DNA of 63,268 nucleotides from NCBI RefSeq assembly GCF_001050195.2, contig NZ_DF967966.1, positions 130,167 through 193,434 of the forward strand, in the 5' to 3' direction. Of this stretch, positions 26,864 through 35,378 are shown piece by piece. Within the stretch, counting starts at the first letter, position 1. Each line of letters begins with the position of its first letter. A program made the position numbers and the translations under genes. The notes under the pieces were generated by a model. It had not been told where the DNA came from and did not search any database. It saw only the letters and a list, made by a program, of their open reading frames with translations. This stretch comes from Anaerolinea thermolimosa (GTDB lineage: Bacteria > Chloroflexota > Anaerolineae > Anaerolineales > Anaerolineaceae).

Positions 26864-27172
26864 TTGATCATTATCTTCGAGCGGACGGGCGGATTTGCCG
26901 GCATCACGCAGCGTGCCGTGATTGACACGGCCAGCCTCAGCCCGGAAGAACGGCAGGCACTGGAAGCCCTCCTCGAACAGGCGGGATTCTTTGACCTTCC
27001 TCCCCGGCTGGCCCGGGAGGGGGAAGGCGTGGATCGCTTTCAATATCTGGTGACGATCGAGCATGGTGATCGAAAGCACACCGTGGTGTTGAGCGAAGAA
27101 GCCATGCCAGAGAGCCTGCAACCGCTCATGCGCAGGCTATCTCTGCTGGCACGGCGGTTTCGTTCACCCTGA
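26864..27172 (+). CDS. Emfourin-type inhibitor of M4 protease
   Basis: A 102-residue protein matching the emfourin (protealysin inhibitor) family: IIIFERTGGFAGI at the N-terminus, a middle helix SPEERQALEALLEQAGFFDLP, then FQYLVTIEHGDRKHTV and a C-terminal SLQPLMRRLSLLAR helix. Emfourin binds the protease cleft and blocks self and target cleavage. The start is a TTG at 26864 with GGGAGGG 5 nt upstream; the frame extends further upstream into the protease gene without a ribosome site. Gene order protease-inhibitor is the known arrangement. Confidence 0.85.
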   Translation: MIIIFERTGGFAGITQRAVIDTASLSPEERQALEALLEQAGFFDLPPRLAREGEGVDRFQYLVTIEHGDRKHTVVLSEEAMPESLQPLMRRLSLLARRFRSP

Positions 27173-27233
27173 ACCAACCCCGCCTGGCAGGGGAAAGACC
27201 CATTTGTCAGACATGAAGGATGTACCCCCTTGC

Positions 27234-27271
27234 AGGGGAGGGTTATCACTATCCTCCCCTTCTTCTTTTGT
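27234..27271 (+). terminator. Terminator after the protease-inhibitor pair
   Basis: AGGGGAGG (27234-27241) pairs with CCTCCCCT (27253-27260), followed by TCTTCTTTTGT. Confidence 0.75.
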
Positions 27272-27338
27272 TCATAATGAAGGTGTGCGGGAATCCGCAT
27301 CATTTTTGCCCGATTTCTCGAACTAAGGAGGAATCTGA

Positions 27339-27587
27339 ATGCCCGTTCAGGGACGTGTGGTGATCAGCGAGTTGTATTGTAAAGGCTGTGAGCTGTGTGT
27401 GGGGGCCTGTCCGCAGGAGGTCTTGCGGCTCTCCACCGAGCGTATCACCTCTAAAGGCTATCATCCGGCTGAGCTGGCCGGAGAGGGCTGCACCGGGTGC
27501 GGCATTTGTGCAGTGGTTTGCCCGGAAGCGGCGATTACGGTCTATCGTCAGGTGATTCGCCGTTCTACAGCGGCGGTGGGAGCGTAG
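27339..27587 (+). CDS. 2-oxoacid:ferredoxin oxidoreductase, ferredoxin (delta) subunit
   Basis: An 82-residue protein with two 4Fe-4S motifs, [12 protein letters not shown] (near residue 17) and [12 protein letters not shown] (near 51). It carries electrons out of the 2-oxoacid oxidoreductase whose other subunits follow. The ribosome site AAGGAGG lies 7 nt before the ATG and is the strongest of the operon. First gene of the delta-alpha-beta-gamma operon. Confidence 0.92.
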   Translation: MPVQGRVVISELYCKGCELCVGACPQEVLRLSTERITSKGYHPAELAGEGCTGCGICAVVCPEAAITVYRQVIRRSTAAVGA

Positions 27588-27596
27588 GAGGTTCCA

Positions 27597-28709
27597 ATGG
27601 CCAGGGAACTGCTGAAAGGAAATGAAGCCATTGCCGAAGCGGCCATTCGTGCCGGATTACAGGCCTACTTTGGGTACCCGATTACCCCCCAGACGGAGCT
27701 TCTGGAATGGATGGCCCACCGTATGCCCGAGCTCGGGAGGGCCTTTGTACAGGCAGAAAGCGAGCTCGGGGCGATCAACATGGTCTACGGGGCCGCATGT
27801 ACCGGGGCAAGAGTGATGACATCCTCATCCAGCCCCGGTATTAGTTTAATGATGGAAGGATTGTCCTACATCGCCGCCACCGAAGTCCCCGCGGTGCTGG
27901 TGGATGTGATGCGCGGTGGGCCGGGGCTGGGGAACATTGCCCCCGCCCAGTCAGACTACAACCAGATGGTGCATGGCGGCGGTCACGGCGATTACCACAC
28001 CATTGTGCTGGCCCCGGCGACGATCCAGGAGGCCATTGACCTGACCGTGCTGGCCTTTGACCTGGCCGAGAAGTACCGCTCCATTGCGGTGGTGCTTCTG
28101 GATGGGAGCCTTGGCCAGATGATGGAGCCGGCGGAACTGCCCCCCATGCGCCCGGTGCGGCAGACCTTCCCGGCCTGGGCGGCCACGGGAGCGGCTGGGC
28201 GTGAACGCAATGTGCTTACCTCCATTTACCTTGATCCCCCCAAAGAAGAGGAGGCCAATCTGCGCCTGTTGCGCCGCTGGCAGGAAATTCAGGCCAATGA
28301 GGTGCGCTTCCGCGAGTATTTCATGGAAGATGCCCGCTTTGTGGTGGTTGGTTTTGGTTCAGCGGGGAGGGTGGCGCTTTCGGCAGTACGGCAGGCGCGT
28401 GCTGAAGGTATCCCGGTGGGGTTACTGCGCCCCATTTCGCTCAGTCCCTTCCCCACCCGGCAGATTGCCGCTCTGTGTGAGCGCGCCGAGGCTTTCCTGG
28501 TGGTGGAAATGAACGCCGGACAGATGCTTGAGGATGTGCGCCTGGCGGTGAACGGGAAGCGCCCGGTGGAGTTCTACGGGCGGATGGGCGGGGTGATGCC
28601 CTTCCCGGATGAGATTCTGGGTGAGATTCGCCGCCTGGCCGCCGGAGAAGCCAGCTTTGAGGGGCATCCCCGCGACCGCTGGCTTCAGCGCCTGACTGGA
28701 TCCAATTAA
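27597..28709 (+). CDS. 2-oxoacid:ferredoxin oxidoreductase alpha subunit (VorB/KorA-like)
   Basis: A 370-residue subunit with the pyrimidine-binding transketolase fold: [29 protein letters not shown], then [25 protein letters not shown], and a C-terminal FGSAGRVA domain. It oxidises a 2-oxoacid with CoA to the acyl-CoA, reducing ferredoxin. Motifs are shared by the branched-chain (Vor) and 2-oxoglutarate (Kor) enzymes and do not settle the substrate. Placed 9 nt after the ferredoxin gene. In an amino-acid fermenter either activity makes sense. Confidence 0.92.
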   Translation: MARELLKGNEAIAEAAIRAGLQAYFGYPITPQTELLEWMAHRMPELGRAFVQAESELGAINMVYGAACTGARVMTSSSSPGISLMMEGLSYIAATEVPAVLVDVMRGGPGLGNIAPAQSDYNQMVHGGGHGDYHTIVLAPATIQEAIDLTVLAFDLAEKYRSIAVVLLDGSLGQMMEPAELPPMRPVRQTFPAWAATGAAGRERNVLTSIYLDPPKEEEANLRLLRRWQEIQANEVRFREYFMEDARFVVVGFGSAGRVALSAVRQARAEGIPVGLLRPISLSPFPTRQIAALCERAEAFLVVEMNAGQMLEDVRLAVNGKRPVEFYGRMGGVMPFPDEILGEIRRLAAGEASFEGHPRDRWLQRLTGSN

Positions 28710-28724
28710 TTACGAGGAATAACG

Positions 28725-29507
28725 ATGGTCGTCGAACAGATCGTACCTGAAGAAATTGTCTATCAGCGGCCCAGATCGCTGGTGGAATGCGCCACCCACT
28801 ACTGTCCCGGCTGTACACACGGGGTGGCTCATCGAATTATCGCGGAGGTGATTGACGAAATGGGCCTCCGTGAACACACCATCGGGGTGGCCTCGGTGGG
28901 ATGCTCGGTGTTTGCCTATAACTATTTTGATTTTGACTGGGTGCAGGCCCCCCACGGGCGTGCTCCGGCCATGGCCACGGGTGTCAAGCGGGTGCTCCCC
29001 GACCGCATGGTGATCACCTATCAGGGCGACGGCGATATGGCCTCCATCGGCATGACGGAAGTCGTTCACGCTGCCGCGCGTGGTGAGAATATCACCGTGT
29101 TTTTTATCAACAACGCCAATTACGGTATGACCGGTGGCCAGATGGCTCCCACCACCCTGCCCGGTCAGAAGACCACCTCTTCGCCGCACGGGCGTGATGT
29201 GGAGCTGGCGGGGTATCCCATTCGCGCCAGCGAATTGCTGGCCACCCTGGAGGGAGCGGCTTACGTCGTCCGCCGCAGTCTGCACGACCCGAAGAACATC
29301 CGCCTGGCCAAGAAGGCCGTACGCACCGCGCTGGAGGTTCAGCGCCAGGGGCTGGGCTTTTCGATGGTAGAAATGCTTTCCATTTGCCCCACCAACTGGG
29401 GCATGAGCCCCAACCAGGCGCTGCAATGGCTGGCCGAGAAGATGATTCCCTACTATCCGGTGGGCGATTACAGGGTCAGTCCTTCGGTGGCTCAGCTCAA
29501 GGTGTAA
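28725..29507 (+). CDS. 2-oxoacid:ferredoxin oxidoreductase beta subunit
   Basis: TPP-binding subunit, 260 residues. [15 protein letters not shown] near residue 23 carries two of the cluster/TPP region cysteines, VASVGCSVF the third, and the TPP motif is [13 protein letters not shown] near 102 with [14 protein letters not shown]. It pairs with the alpha subunit 15 nt upstream. GGAATAACG precedes the ATG, a weaker ribosome site. Confidence 0.93.
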   Translation: MVVEQIVPEEIVYQRPRSLVECATHYCPGCTHGVAHRIIAEVIDEMGLREHTIGVASVGCSVFAYNYFDFDWVQAPHGRAPAMATGVKRVLPDRMVITYQGDGDMASIGMTEVVHAAARGENITVFFINNANYGMTGGQMAPTTLPGQKTTSSPHGRDVELAGYPIRASELLATLEGAAYVVRRSLHDPKNIRLAKKAVRTALEVQRQGLGFSMVEMLSICPTNWGMSPNQALQWLAEKMIPYYPVGDYRVSPSVAQLKV

Positions 29508-29519
29508 AGGAGGCGGCAG

Positions 29520-30068
29520 ATGCAAACGGAAATCATCATCGCCGGTTTTGGCGGTCAGGGTGTGTTATTTGCGGGCCAGTTGCTGGCCTACGCCGCGATG
29601 GACGAAGGGCGCGAAGTCACCTGGATTCCCTCTTACGGGCCCGAGATGCGCGGAGGAACGGCCAATTGTACGGTGATTATTGCCGATGAGGAGATCGGCT
29701 CTCCGCTGGTCAGGCACCCGGCGGCGGTCATTGCCATGAACCTGCCATCCCTGGATAAATACGAAGCGCTGATCCAGCCGGGCGGGGTGCTGGTGGTGAA
29801 TGCCTCGATGGTCAACCGGAAACCTGCGCGCGGCGATCTGCGCGCGGTGATGGTGCCGGGCAACGAGATTGCCGAAGCAATGGGGGATCGCCGTATGACC
29901 AATATGGTGCTGCTGGGGGCGCTGCTGGTCAATTTGCCCGTTCTGCCGGTAGAAGCAGTGGAACGGGCGCTGGAGGCGCACCTGCCGGCGCGGCACCACC
30001 GCCTGTTGCCGCTCAACTTCCAGTGCCTGCGCAAAGGGGCCGAGTTTGTAGCTGAGACCGTGCGTTAG
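29520..30068 (+). CDS. 2-oxoacid:ferredoxin oxidoreductase gamma subunit
   Basis: A 182-residue CoA-binding gamma domain: IIAGFGGQGVLFAGQLLAYAA at the N-terminus, then EVTWIPSYGPEMRGGTANCTVI, both family hallmarks. It completes the four-subunit enzyme. AAAGGAGG lies just before the ATG. Two hairpins, the second with a T-run, close the operon. Confidence 0.93.
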   Translation: MQTEIIIAGFGGQGVLFAGQLLAYAAMDEGREVTWIPSYGPEMRGGTANCTVIIADEEIGSPLVRHPAAVIAMNLPSLDKYEALIQPGGVLVVNASMVNRKPARGDLRAVMVPGNEIAEAMGDRRMTNMVLLGALLVNLPVLPVEAVERALEAHLPARHHRLLPLNFQCLRKGAEFVAETVR

Positions 30069-30085
30069 GTTCGTAAAATCACTCC

Positions 30086-30149
30086 GGGCGGGGTTTTCTC
30101 CCCTGAATCAGCCCCGCCCTGTGCCCCTGCTTCTGAGGCAGGGGCTTTT
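30086..30149 (+). terminator. Double stem-loop terminator of the 2-oxoacid oxidoreductase operon
   Basis: First stem GGGCGGGG (30086-30093) / CCCCGCCC (30112-30119); second stem GCCCCTGC (30123-30130) / GCAGGGGC (30138-30145) followed by TTTTGATT. Confidence 0.85.
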
Positions 30150-30170
30150 GATTCCTTTGCCGGGGCAGGT

Positions 30171-30524
30171 TCAGGGATGCCGGGGTTCGTCCTCGTCTTC
30201 TTCTTTTCCCAGGTCGTACATGTACCAATCGCGTGGGCGAGCCAGGCCGGTGAAGGCGGCCATGCGGGTGAGTTCACGCGGGGGTACCCCTTTGGAAATG
30301 GCCCAGGCGCGCCAGCGTTTGGTAGAAATGGACCACCATCCCCACCCTAAAAGGACTGCCCCTATCAGGGCAATCCACGGGTCGTTGGGGAAGAAGATGC
30401 CGCTGAGGATAAAAAGAACAAGCACGATGAGAAAGAGGGGAAAATTCACCACCAGTTGACCGATGAGAATGGCACGCATGACGCTCATGCGGGGGCGATC
30501 GGGTTGAGAAGGAGAAGGGTTCAT
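30171..30524 (-). CDS. Small membrane protein, unknown function
   Basis: A 117-residue protein with two hydrophobic segments (about 18-44 and 48-64), an Arg-rich N-terminus and an acidic, charged C-terminal tail ending EEDEDEPRHP. The start at 30524 is chosen because AGGAA lies 8 nt upstream and the longer open frame crosses a perfect TATAAT (30624-30629, minus strand). I do not recognise a family. It lies between two plus-strand metabolic operons and is read against them. Confidence 0.75.
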   Translation of the reverse strand: MNPSPSQPDRPRMSVMRAILIGQLVVNFPLFLIVLVLFILSGIFFPNDPWIALIGAVLLGWGWWSISTKRWRAWAISKGVPPRELTRMAAFTGLARPRDWYMYDLGKEEDEDEPRHP

Positions 30525-30810
30525 GGTTCGTTTCCTGTCATTGAGGGTTGGGGGTGGAAAGCGGATGGAGCACAACGGAAAGCGAGGGGCTGGCTCTGCT
30601 TTTCCGCCCGGTGTTCCAGAAGGATTATACGCTAACGGACGGGTGAACGGGGCGTGAGGCCAGCCTGTGTTTAAAAACTCTGGCACGGGCCTGCCCGCCG
30701 ATGCCTGGCCTGCAGAAATACAGTACAATCTTAACATCTCTTGCGTTGTTTTTAAAGGGGTAAGCCGGGGTGGTTTTACCCGTTGGCTCTGAATGAGGGC
30801 GGAGCTGGTT

Positions 30811-32100
30811 ATGGAAAACAGAAAGCCGTACAACATTTTTGATATGGCGCAACAGCAGTTCGACCGCATTGCCGATTTGCTCGGGCTGGATCAACCCACG
30901 CGCGATTTTCTCCGCATTCCCATGCGGGAATATCAGTTCAGTTTGCCCGTCTTCATGGATGATGGCGAAGCCAGGGTTTTCCGCGGGTATGTGGTGCAAT
31001 ACAATGATGTGCTCGGGCCTACCAAAGGTGGAGTTCGCTTCCATCCCCAGGAAACCATTGATACCATCCGGGCGCTGGGAATGTGGATGACCTGGAAATG
31101 TGCCGTCACCAATTTGCCGCTGGGTGGGTCGAGCAGCGGGGTGGTGTGCGACCCACACACGTTAAGTTTTGCCGAGCAGGAGCGCATTTGCCGGGGGTTC
31201 GTGCGCAGGGTGGCGCACCTCACCGGGCCGACGTGGGATGTGCTGGGCCCCGATGTGATGACCGGGCCTCAGCACATGCTGTGGATGCTCGATGAATATG
31301 AAGCCATTCATCAACAGAAAAGCCCCGGTTTCATCACCGGAAAGCCCGTCGGGCATGCCGGGTCGAAAGGACGCCAGGAAGCCTGCGGCTACGGGGTGAT
31401 GATCACCGTCCGCGAGGCTCTGAAAGACCTGGGGCTGGCCATTGACCAGACCAGCGCCAGTTTTCAGGGCTTTGGTATGGTCGGAATGTACGCGGCTCAG
31501 CTTTACCAGCAAATGGGCGGAGTCATTGCCTGTGTTTCCACCTGGGATCATGCTGACCGCACGGCCTACGCCTATCGAAAGAAGGGCGGGATTGACTTTG
31601 AGGAGCTGGCTTCGATCACCAATCCGTTTGGCGAGGTGGATAAAGCCAGGGCTGAAGCCCTCGGTTATGAGCGCCTGCCGGGTGAAGCATGGCTGGCGCA
31701 GGATGTCGATATCCTCGTGCCGGCGGCGCTGGAACATCAGATCCATGCAGGCAATGTGGGGCAGATCAGCCGGCGGGTGAAAATCATCGCCGAAGGTGCC
31801 AACGGGCCGACCGATTCGGATGTGGATGAGGTTTTGCGTGAGCGGGGAGTGATGATCATCCCCGATATTCTGGCCAATGCGGGAGGCGTGGTTTGCAGTT
31901 ATTTTGAGCAGGTGCAGTCGAACATGAATTACTTCTGGAGCAAGGACGAAGTATTGAGCAAGCTCGATTCGCACATGACCTCGGCGTATATCGATGTCAG
32001 TACGTATGCCAACCGCCACCGGCTTTCACTGCGCGATGCGGCCTACATCCTGGCTGTGGATCGCGTGGCCCGTGCCTGTCACGAGCGCGGCTGGGTCTAA
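30811..32100 (+). CDS. Glu/Leu/Phe/Val dehydrogenase homologue lacking the catalytic lysine
   Basis: A 429-residue protein with full glutamate-dehydrogenase fold. TKGGVRFHP (Lys72) and WMTWK (Lys96) match the two substrate-binding lysines, Asp148 matches the catalytic aspartate and GFGMVG the Rossmann loop. The block that is GGAKGG in active enzymes reads GGSSSG at 105-110, so the catalytic lysine is Ser108. This would abolish normal glutamate deamination; either a non-catalytic partner or a new reaction is implied (inference). Start at 30811 with GGAG 6 nt upstream, rather than the ATG 18 nt earlier. The ATP-grasp gene follows after 23 nt, and a canonical gdhA lies beyond it. Confidence 0.88.
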   Translation: MENRKPYNIFDMAQQQFDRIADLLGLDQPTRDFLRIPMREYQFSLPVFMDDGEARVFRGYVVQYNDVLGPTKGGVRFHPQETIDTIRALGMWMTWKCAVTNLPLGGSSSGVVCDPHTLSFAEQERICRGFVRRVAHLTGPTWDVLGPDVMTGPQHMLWMLDEYEAIHQQKSPGFITGKPVGHAGSKGRQEACGYGVMITVREALKDLGLAIDQTSASFQGFGMVGMYAAQLYQQMGGVIACVSTWDHADRTAYAYRKKGGIDFEELASITNPFGEVDKARAEALGYERLPGEAWLAQDVDILVPAALEHQIHAGNVGQISRRVKIIAEGANGPTDSDVDEVLRERGVMIIPDILANAGGVVCSYFEQVQSNMNYFWSKDEVLSKLDSHMTSAYIDVSTYANRHRLSLRDAAYILAVDRVARACHERGWV

Positions 32101-32123
32101 CATTTTTTCGCCAGGAAAAGCCG

Positions 32124-33839
32124 ATGATTTATGGTGATGCTCCGTTTCGTCTCATTTCAATGCGGCGTGGTTACCGGCCTGAGGAGCCCCTTCTGGATGG
32201 ACTTGAGGAAATGGGAGGGAAGGCCCATGGCCTGCTGACGATTCAACAGGCGATTGCTGACCTTTCCATGAATGAAATTGTGGTCAGCATTCCCCGCATG
32301 ACGGTGCTGGGCACGAGCGTCTTCGATGCGTTTATGCAGCGCAACCGATTGTGGGATGTGGCTCTTTCAGACTTGCCCGATGAGCGCATTGCCTACGCTT
32401 TTTTACGCGGCGATTTGCCCTTTGAGGTGCTGGGCGAACTGCGTGCCCTGATTCAGGAATGGAAGACTCCCCTGGCGATTCGCTCTTCAGGGCTGATGGA
32501 AGATACCACCCGCAGGCCGTTTGCGGGTGTGTACAAAACCAAGATGATCCCCAACAACTCGCACGATCCTGATGTGCGGTTTCAGAAGCTCGTCGAGGCG
32601 ATCAAGTATGTGTGGGCTTCCACGTTTTTTCAAATTGCCAAGGATTACTGCCGGGCCACCGGGCTGCACCTGGGCGATGAAAAAATGGCGGTGATCATTC
32701 AGGAGATCGTCGGCAAGCGCTATCATGATCGCTTTTATCCGGAGCTTTCAGGAGTGGCGCGCTCGTTCAACTTTTATCCCGTCTCACCGGCCCGGCCAGA
32801 AGACGGGGTAGTGAGCCTGGCGCTGGGGCTGGGAAAGACAATTGTGGATGGTGGCAAAGTGTGGATGTATTCGCCTGCTTTTCCTCAGGCGCCGCCGCCG
32901 TTTAAATCGATGCAGGATATGCTCGAAGAAACTCAGAATGAATTCTGGGTAGTCCACATGGGTGAGCCGCCTGAATATAACCCGGTGAAAGAAACCGAGT
33001 ATATGCGCCTGGAAAACCTGATGACCGCCGAGCGGGATGGCGCATTGAAGTATCTGGTTTCAACGTATGAGATAGAATCCGGGCGGCTTTCGATGGGAAT
33101 GGGCGCCCGCGGCCCACGGGTGTTAACCTTCGCGCCCCTGCTGGTGTTGAATGAAATCCCTTTTAATGCGATGATTCGCGACCTGCTTGCCCGGTGTGAG
33201 CAGGTTCTTGACGGGCCGGTAGAGATTGAATTTGCCATGACCTTCGACCCGCACCGTCTGGGTTTTCTCCAGGTGCGCCCCATGATGATCCCGGGCGGCG
33301 AAATGAACCTTTCTCTGGAAGAGATGCATCAGCCGGACGTTTTCCTCGCGTCCGAAACGGTTCTGGGGAATGGGATCACCCGGGAGATTGAAGATGTGGT
33401 TTATGTGATTCCAGAACGGTTTGAATTGAAAAATACCCGTCAGATTGCCGATGAGCTGGAGAAGCTGAATCGACACTTGCTGGATGAAAAACGTCCCTAC
33501 GTGTTAATCGTTTTTGGCCGCCTGGGGACGCTCGACCCGTGGCTGGGCATTCCGGTGACGTGGGGGCAAATTTGCGGGGCGCGTGTGATCGTTGAGGCCA
33601 CCCTGGAGAACGTGAGGGTTGAATTGAGCCAGGGCTCCCATTATTTTCATAACATCATCAACCTGGGCATTTTGTATTTTTGTATGCCCTATACCGGGGC
33701 CTATCGGGTTGACTGGGAGTGGCTCAAAAGTCAGCCCGCCTGCTACGAAGGTGAATTTGTCAGGCATGTGCGTTTGCCTGCCCCGCTGGATGTGAGGGTG
33801 AATGGCCGATCCAGACGCGGGGTGATTTTCAAGCCCTGA
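32124..33839 (+). CDS. Stand-alone PEP-synthase-type ATP-grasp protein
   Basis: A 571-residue protein with the pyruvate phosphate dikinase / PEP synthase N-terminal nucleotide-binding fold: EMGGKAHGLLTI near residue 30, LAIRSSGLMEDTTRRPFAG near 117, VIIQEIVGKRY, LALGLGKTIVDGG and IEFAMTFDPHRLGFLQVRPM near 375. The swivelling phosphohistidine domain and the PEP-binding barrel of true PEP synthases are absent. Instead the last 170 residues hold LGTLDPWLGIPVTWGQI and LSQGSHYFHNI, a block I know only from uncharacterised proteins of this kind. It may phosphorylate a partner or small molecule with ATP (inference). Cotranscribed with the lysine-less dehydrogenase homologue. Confidence 0.85.
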   Translation: MIYGDAPFRLISMRRGYRPEEPLLDGLEEMGGKAHGLLTIQQAIADLSMNEIVVSIPRMTVLGTSVFDAFMQRNRLWDVALSDLPDERIAYAFLRGDLPFEVLGELRALIQEWKTPLAIRSSGLMEDTTRRPFAGVYKTKMIPNNSHDPDVRFQKLVEAIKYVWASTFFQIAKDYCRATGLHLGDEKMAVIIQEIVGKRYHDRFYPELSGVARSFNFYPVSPARPEDGVVSLALGLGKTIVDGGKVWMYSPAFPQAPPPFKSMQDMLEETQNEFWVVHMGEPPEYNPVKETEYMRLENLMTAERDGALKYLVSTYEIESGRLSMGMGARGPRVLTFAPLLVLNEIPFNAMIRDLLARCEQVLDGPVEIEFAMTFDPHRLGFLQVRPMMIPGGEMNLSLEEMHQPDVFLASETVLGNGITREIEDVVYVIPERFELKNTRQIADELEKLNRHLLDEKRPYVLIVFGRLGTLDPWLGIPVTWGQICGARVIVEATLENVRVELSQGSHYFHNIINLGILYFCMPYTGAYRVDWEWLKSQPACYEGEFVRHVRLPAPLDVRVNGRSRRGVIFKP

Positions 33840-34011
33840 GGGTTCCACCCGCAGGCAGCAGGGCCGGGGAAACTCAGGCCGCACAGACCCCCGCCCCGGC
33901 TTATGTTCTTCAACTCGGGTTTAGTATAGAAATTTACACCACTTTTTGGCCAAATGTGATATAACTGGCGAAATTAAAATCCATCCCCACCGCTAGATTG
34001 GAAAACTAAAT
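33840..34011. promoter_or_regulatory. gdhA upstream region with extended -10 and palindrome
   Basis: GCCGGGG (33863-33869) and CCCCGGC (33894-33900) form a stem at the end of the preceding gene. TGATATAAC (33957-33965) is an extended -10 box, with TTTACA at 33933-33938 but a long 21-nt spacer. TTTGGCCAAA (33945-33954), a perfect 10-bp palindrome, lies between them and could be an operator controlling gdhA. Confidence 0.5.
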
Positions 34012-35367
34012 ATGAGCGCGATTCAGGACGTCATCGCCAGAGTTAAGGAGAAGGACAGCGGCCAGCCTGAGTTCCTTCAGGCCGTGCAGGAAGTCCTCAC
34101 GTCGCTTGAGCCTACGGCTCAGAAGCACCCCGATTTTGTCAGAGCCAAAATTTACGACCGCATTGTCGAACCTGACCGGGTGATCATGTTCCGGGTTGCC
34201 TGGGTGGATGACCGGGGCGAAGTGCAGGTTAACCGGGGCTTTCGAGTTCAATTCAACAATGCCATCGGGCCCTACAAAGGCGGCCTGCGCTTCCATCCGT
34301 CGGTCAATCTTGGGATCATCAAATTCCTGGGGTTTGAGCAGACCTTTAAAAATTCGCTCACCACACTGCCCATGGGTGGCGCCAAGGGTGGTTCTGATTT
34401 CAACCCCAAGGGTAAATCGGATCAGGAAGTGATGCGCTTCTGCCAGGCTTTCATGCGCGAGCTGTACCGCCATATTGGGCCCGATACCGATGTGCCTGCC
34501 GGGGACATTGGTGTGGGTGAGCGCGAGATTGGATATCTGTACGGCTATTACCTCAAGATCGTCAATGCCAACACCAGTGTGCTCACCGGAAAAGGGCTGG
34601 AATATGGCGGAAGCCTCATTCGTCCTGAAGCTACCGGTTACGGGGCCGTCTATTTTGCCGCCGAAATGCTCGCCACGCGCAACCTGGATCTGCGCGGGAA
34701 GACCGCCGTGGTGAGTGGTTCCGGGAATGTGGCACAGTACACTGTGGAAAAACTCCTTCACATGGGAGCTCGCCCCATCACCCTTTCGGACTCGGACGGC
34801 ACGATTGTGGACGAGGCCGGCATTGACGGTGAGAAACTGCGCTTTGTTTTTGAATTGAAGAATTATCGGCGGGGACGCATCCGGGAGTATGCCGAAAAAT
34901 ACAACGTGCCTTACTTTGCCAACCAGAGCGTCTGGGATGTGGTGCGTGAGCAGGGTCTGAAGGTGGATGTGGCGTTCCCCTCAGCCCATGAAAATGAGAT
35001 TGATGGCCCCAGCGCCGAAGCCCTGGTGAAGAACGGCTGTTATTGCGTGGCCGAAGGTGCCAACATGCCCTCCAATCTGGACGCGGTGCGCGTTTTCCAG
35101 GAAAACCACGTGCTTTACGGGCCGGGCAAAGCCGCCAATGCGGGTGGAGTGGCAGTTTCGGGGCTGGAGATGGCGCAGAATGCCATGCGGCTTTCGTGGT
35201 CGCGCGAAGAGGTTGACCAGAAATTACAGGGCATCATGCGCAACATCCATCGGGCGGCGCTGGAGGCTTCGGAGGCCTACGGTTGCAAGGGGAACTACGT
35301 GATGGGGGCCAATATTGCAGGATTCCTGAAGGTGGCCAAAGCCATGCTGGCCTATGGGATTGTGTGA
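34012..35367 (+). CDS. gdhA: Glutamate dehydrogenase
   Basis: Canonical hexameric glutamate dehydrogenase, 451 residues, interconverting glutamate and 2-oxoglutarate plus ammonia. The catalytic set falls at the same numbers as in the Clostridium symbiosum enzyme: Lys89 (YKGG), Lys113 (TFK), Lys125 (GGAKGG) and Asp165 (VPAGD). The dinucleotide fold has VSGSGNVAQY. The order KGGLRFHPSVN, PKGKSDQE and the SD in the coenzyme strand fit the anabolic NADP-type branch, but coenzyme use should be tested. It has its own promoter region and converges on a MocR-type regulator gene. Confidence 0.96.
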   Translation: MSAIQDVIARVKEKDSGQPEFLQAVQEVLTSLEPTAQKHPDFVRAKIYDRIVEPDRVIMFRVAWVDDRGEVQVNRGFRVQFNNAIGPYKGGLRFHPSVNLGIIKFLGFEQTFKNSLTTLPMGGAKGGSDFNPKGKSDQEVMRFCQAFMRELYRHIGPDTDVPAGDIGVGEREIGYLYGYYLKIVNANTSVLTGKGLEYGGSLIRPEATGYGAVYFAAEMLATRNLDLRGKTAVVSGSGNVAQYTVEKLLHMGARPITLSDSDGTIVDEAGIDGEKLRFVFELKNYRRGRIREYAEKYNVPYFANQSVWDVVREQGLKVDVAFPSAHENEIDGPSAEALVKNGCYCVAEGANMPSNLDAVRVFQENHVLYGPGKAANAGGVAVSGLEMAQNAMRLSWSREEVDQKLQGIMRNIHRAALEASEAYGCKGNYVMGANIAGFLKVAKAMLAYGIV

Positions 35368-35378
35368 GTGACATCGCT

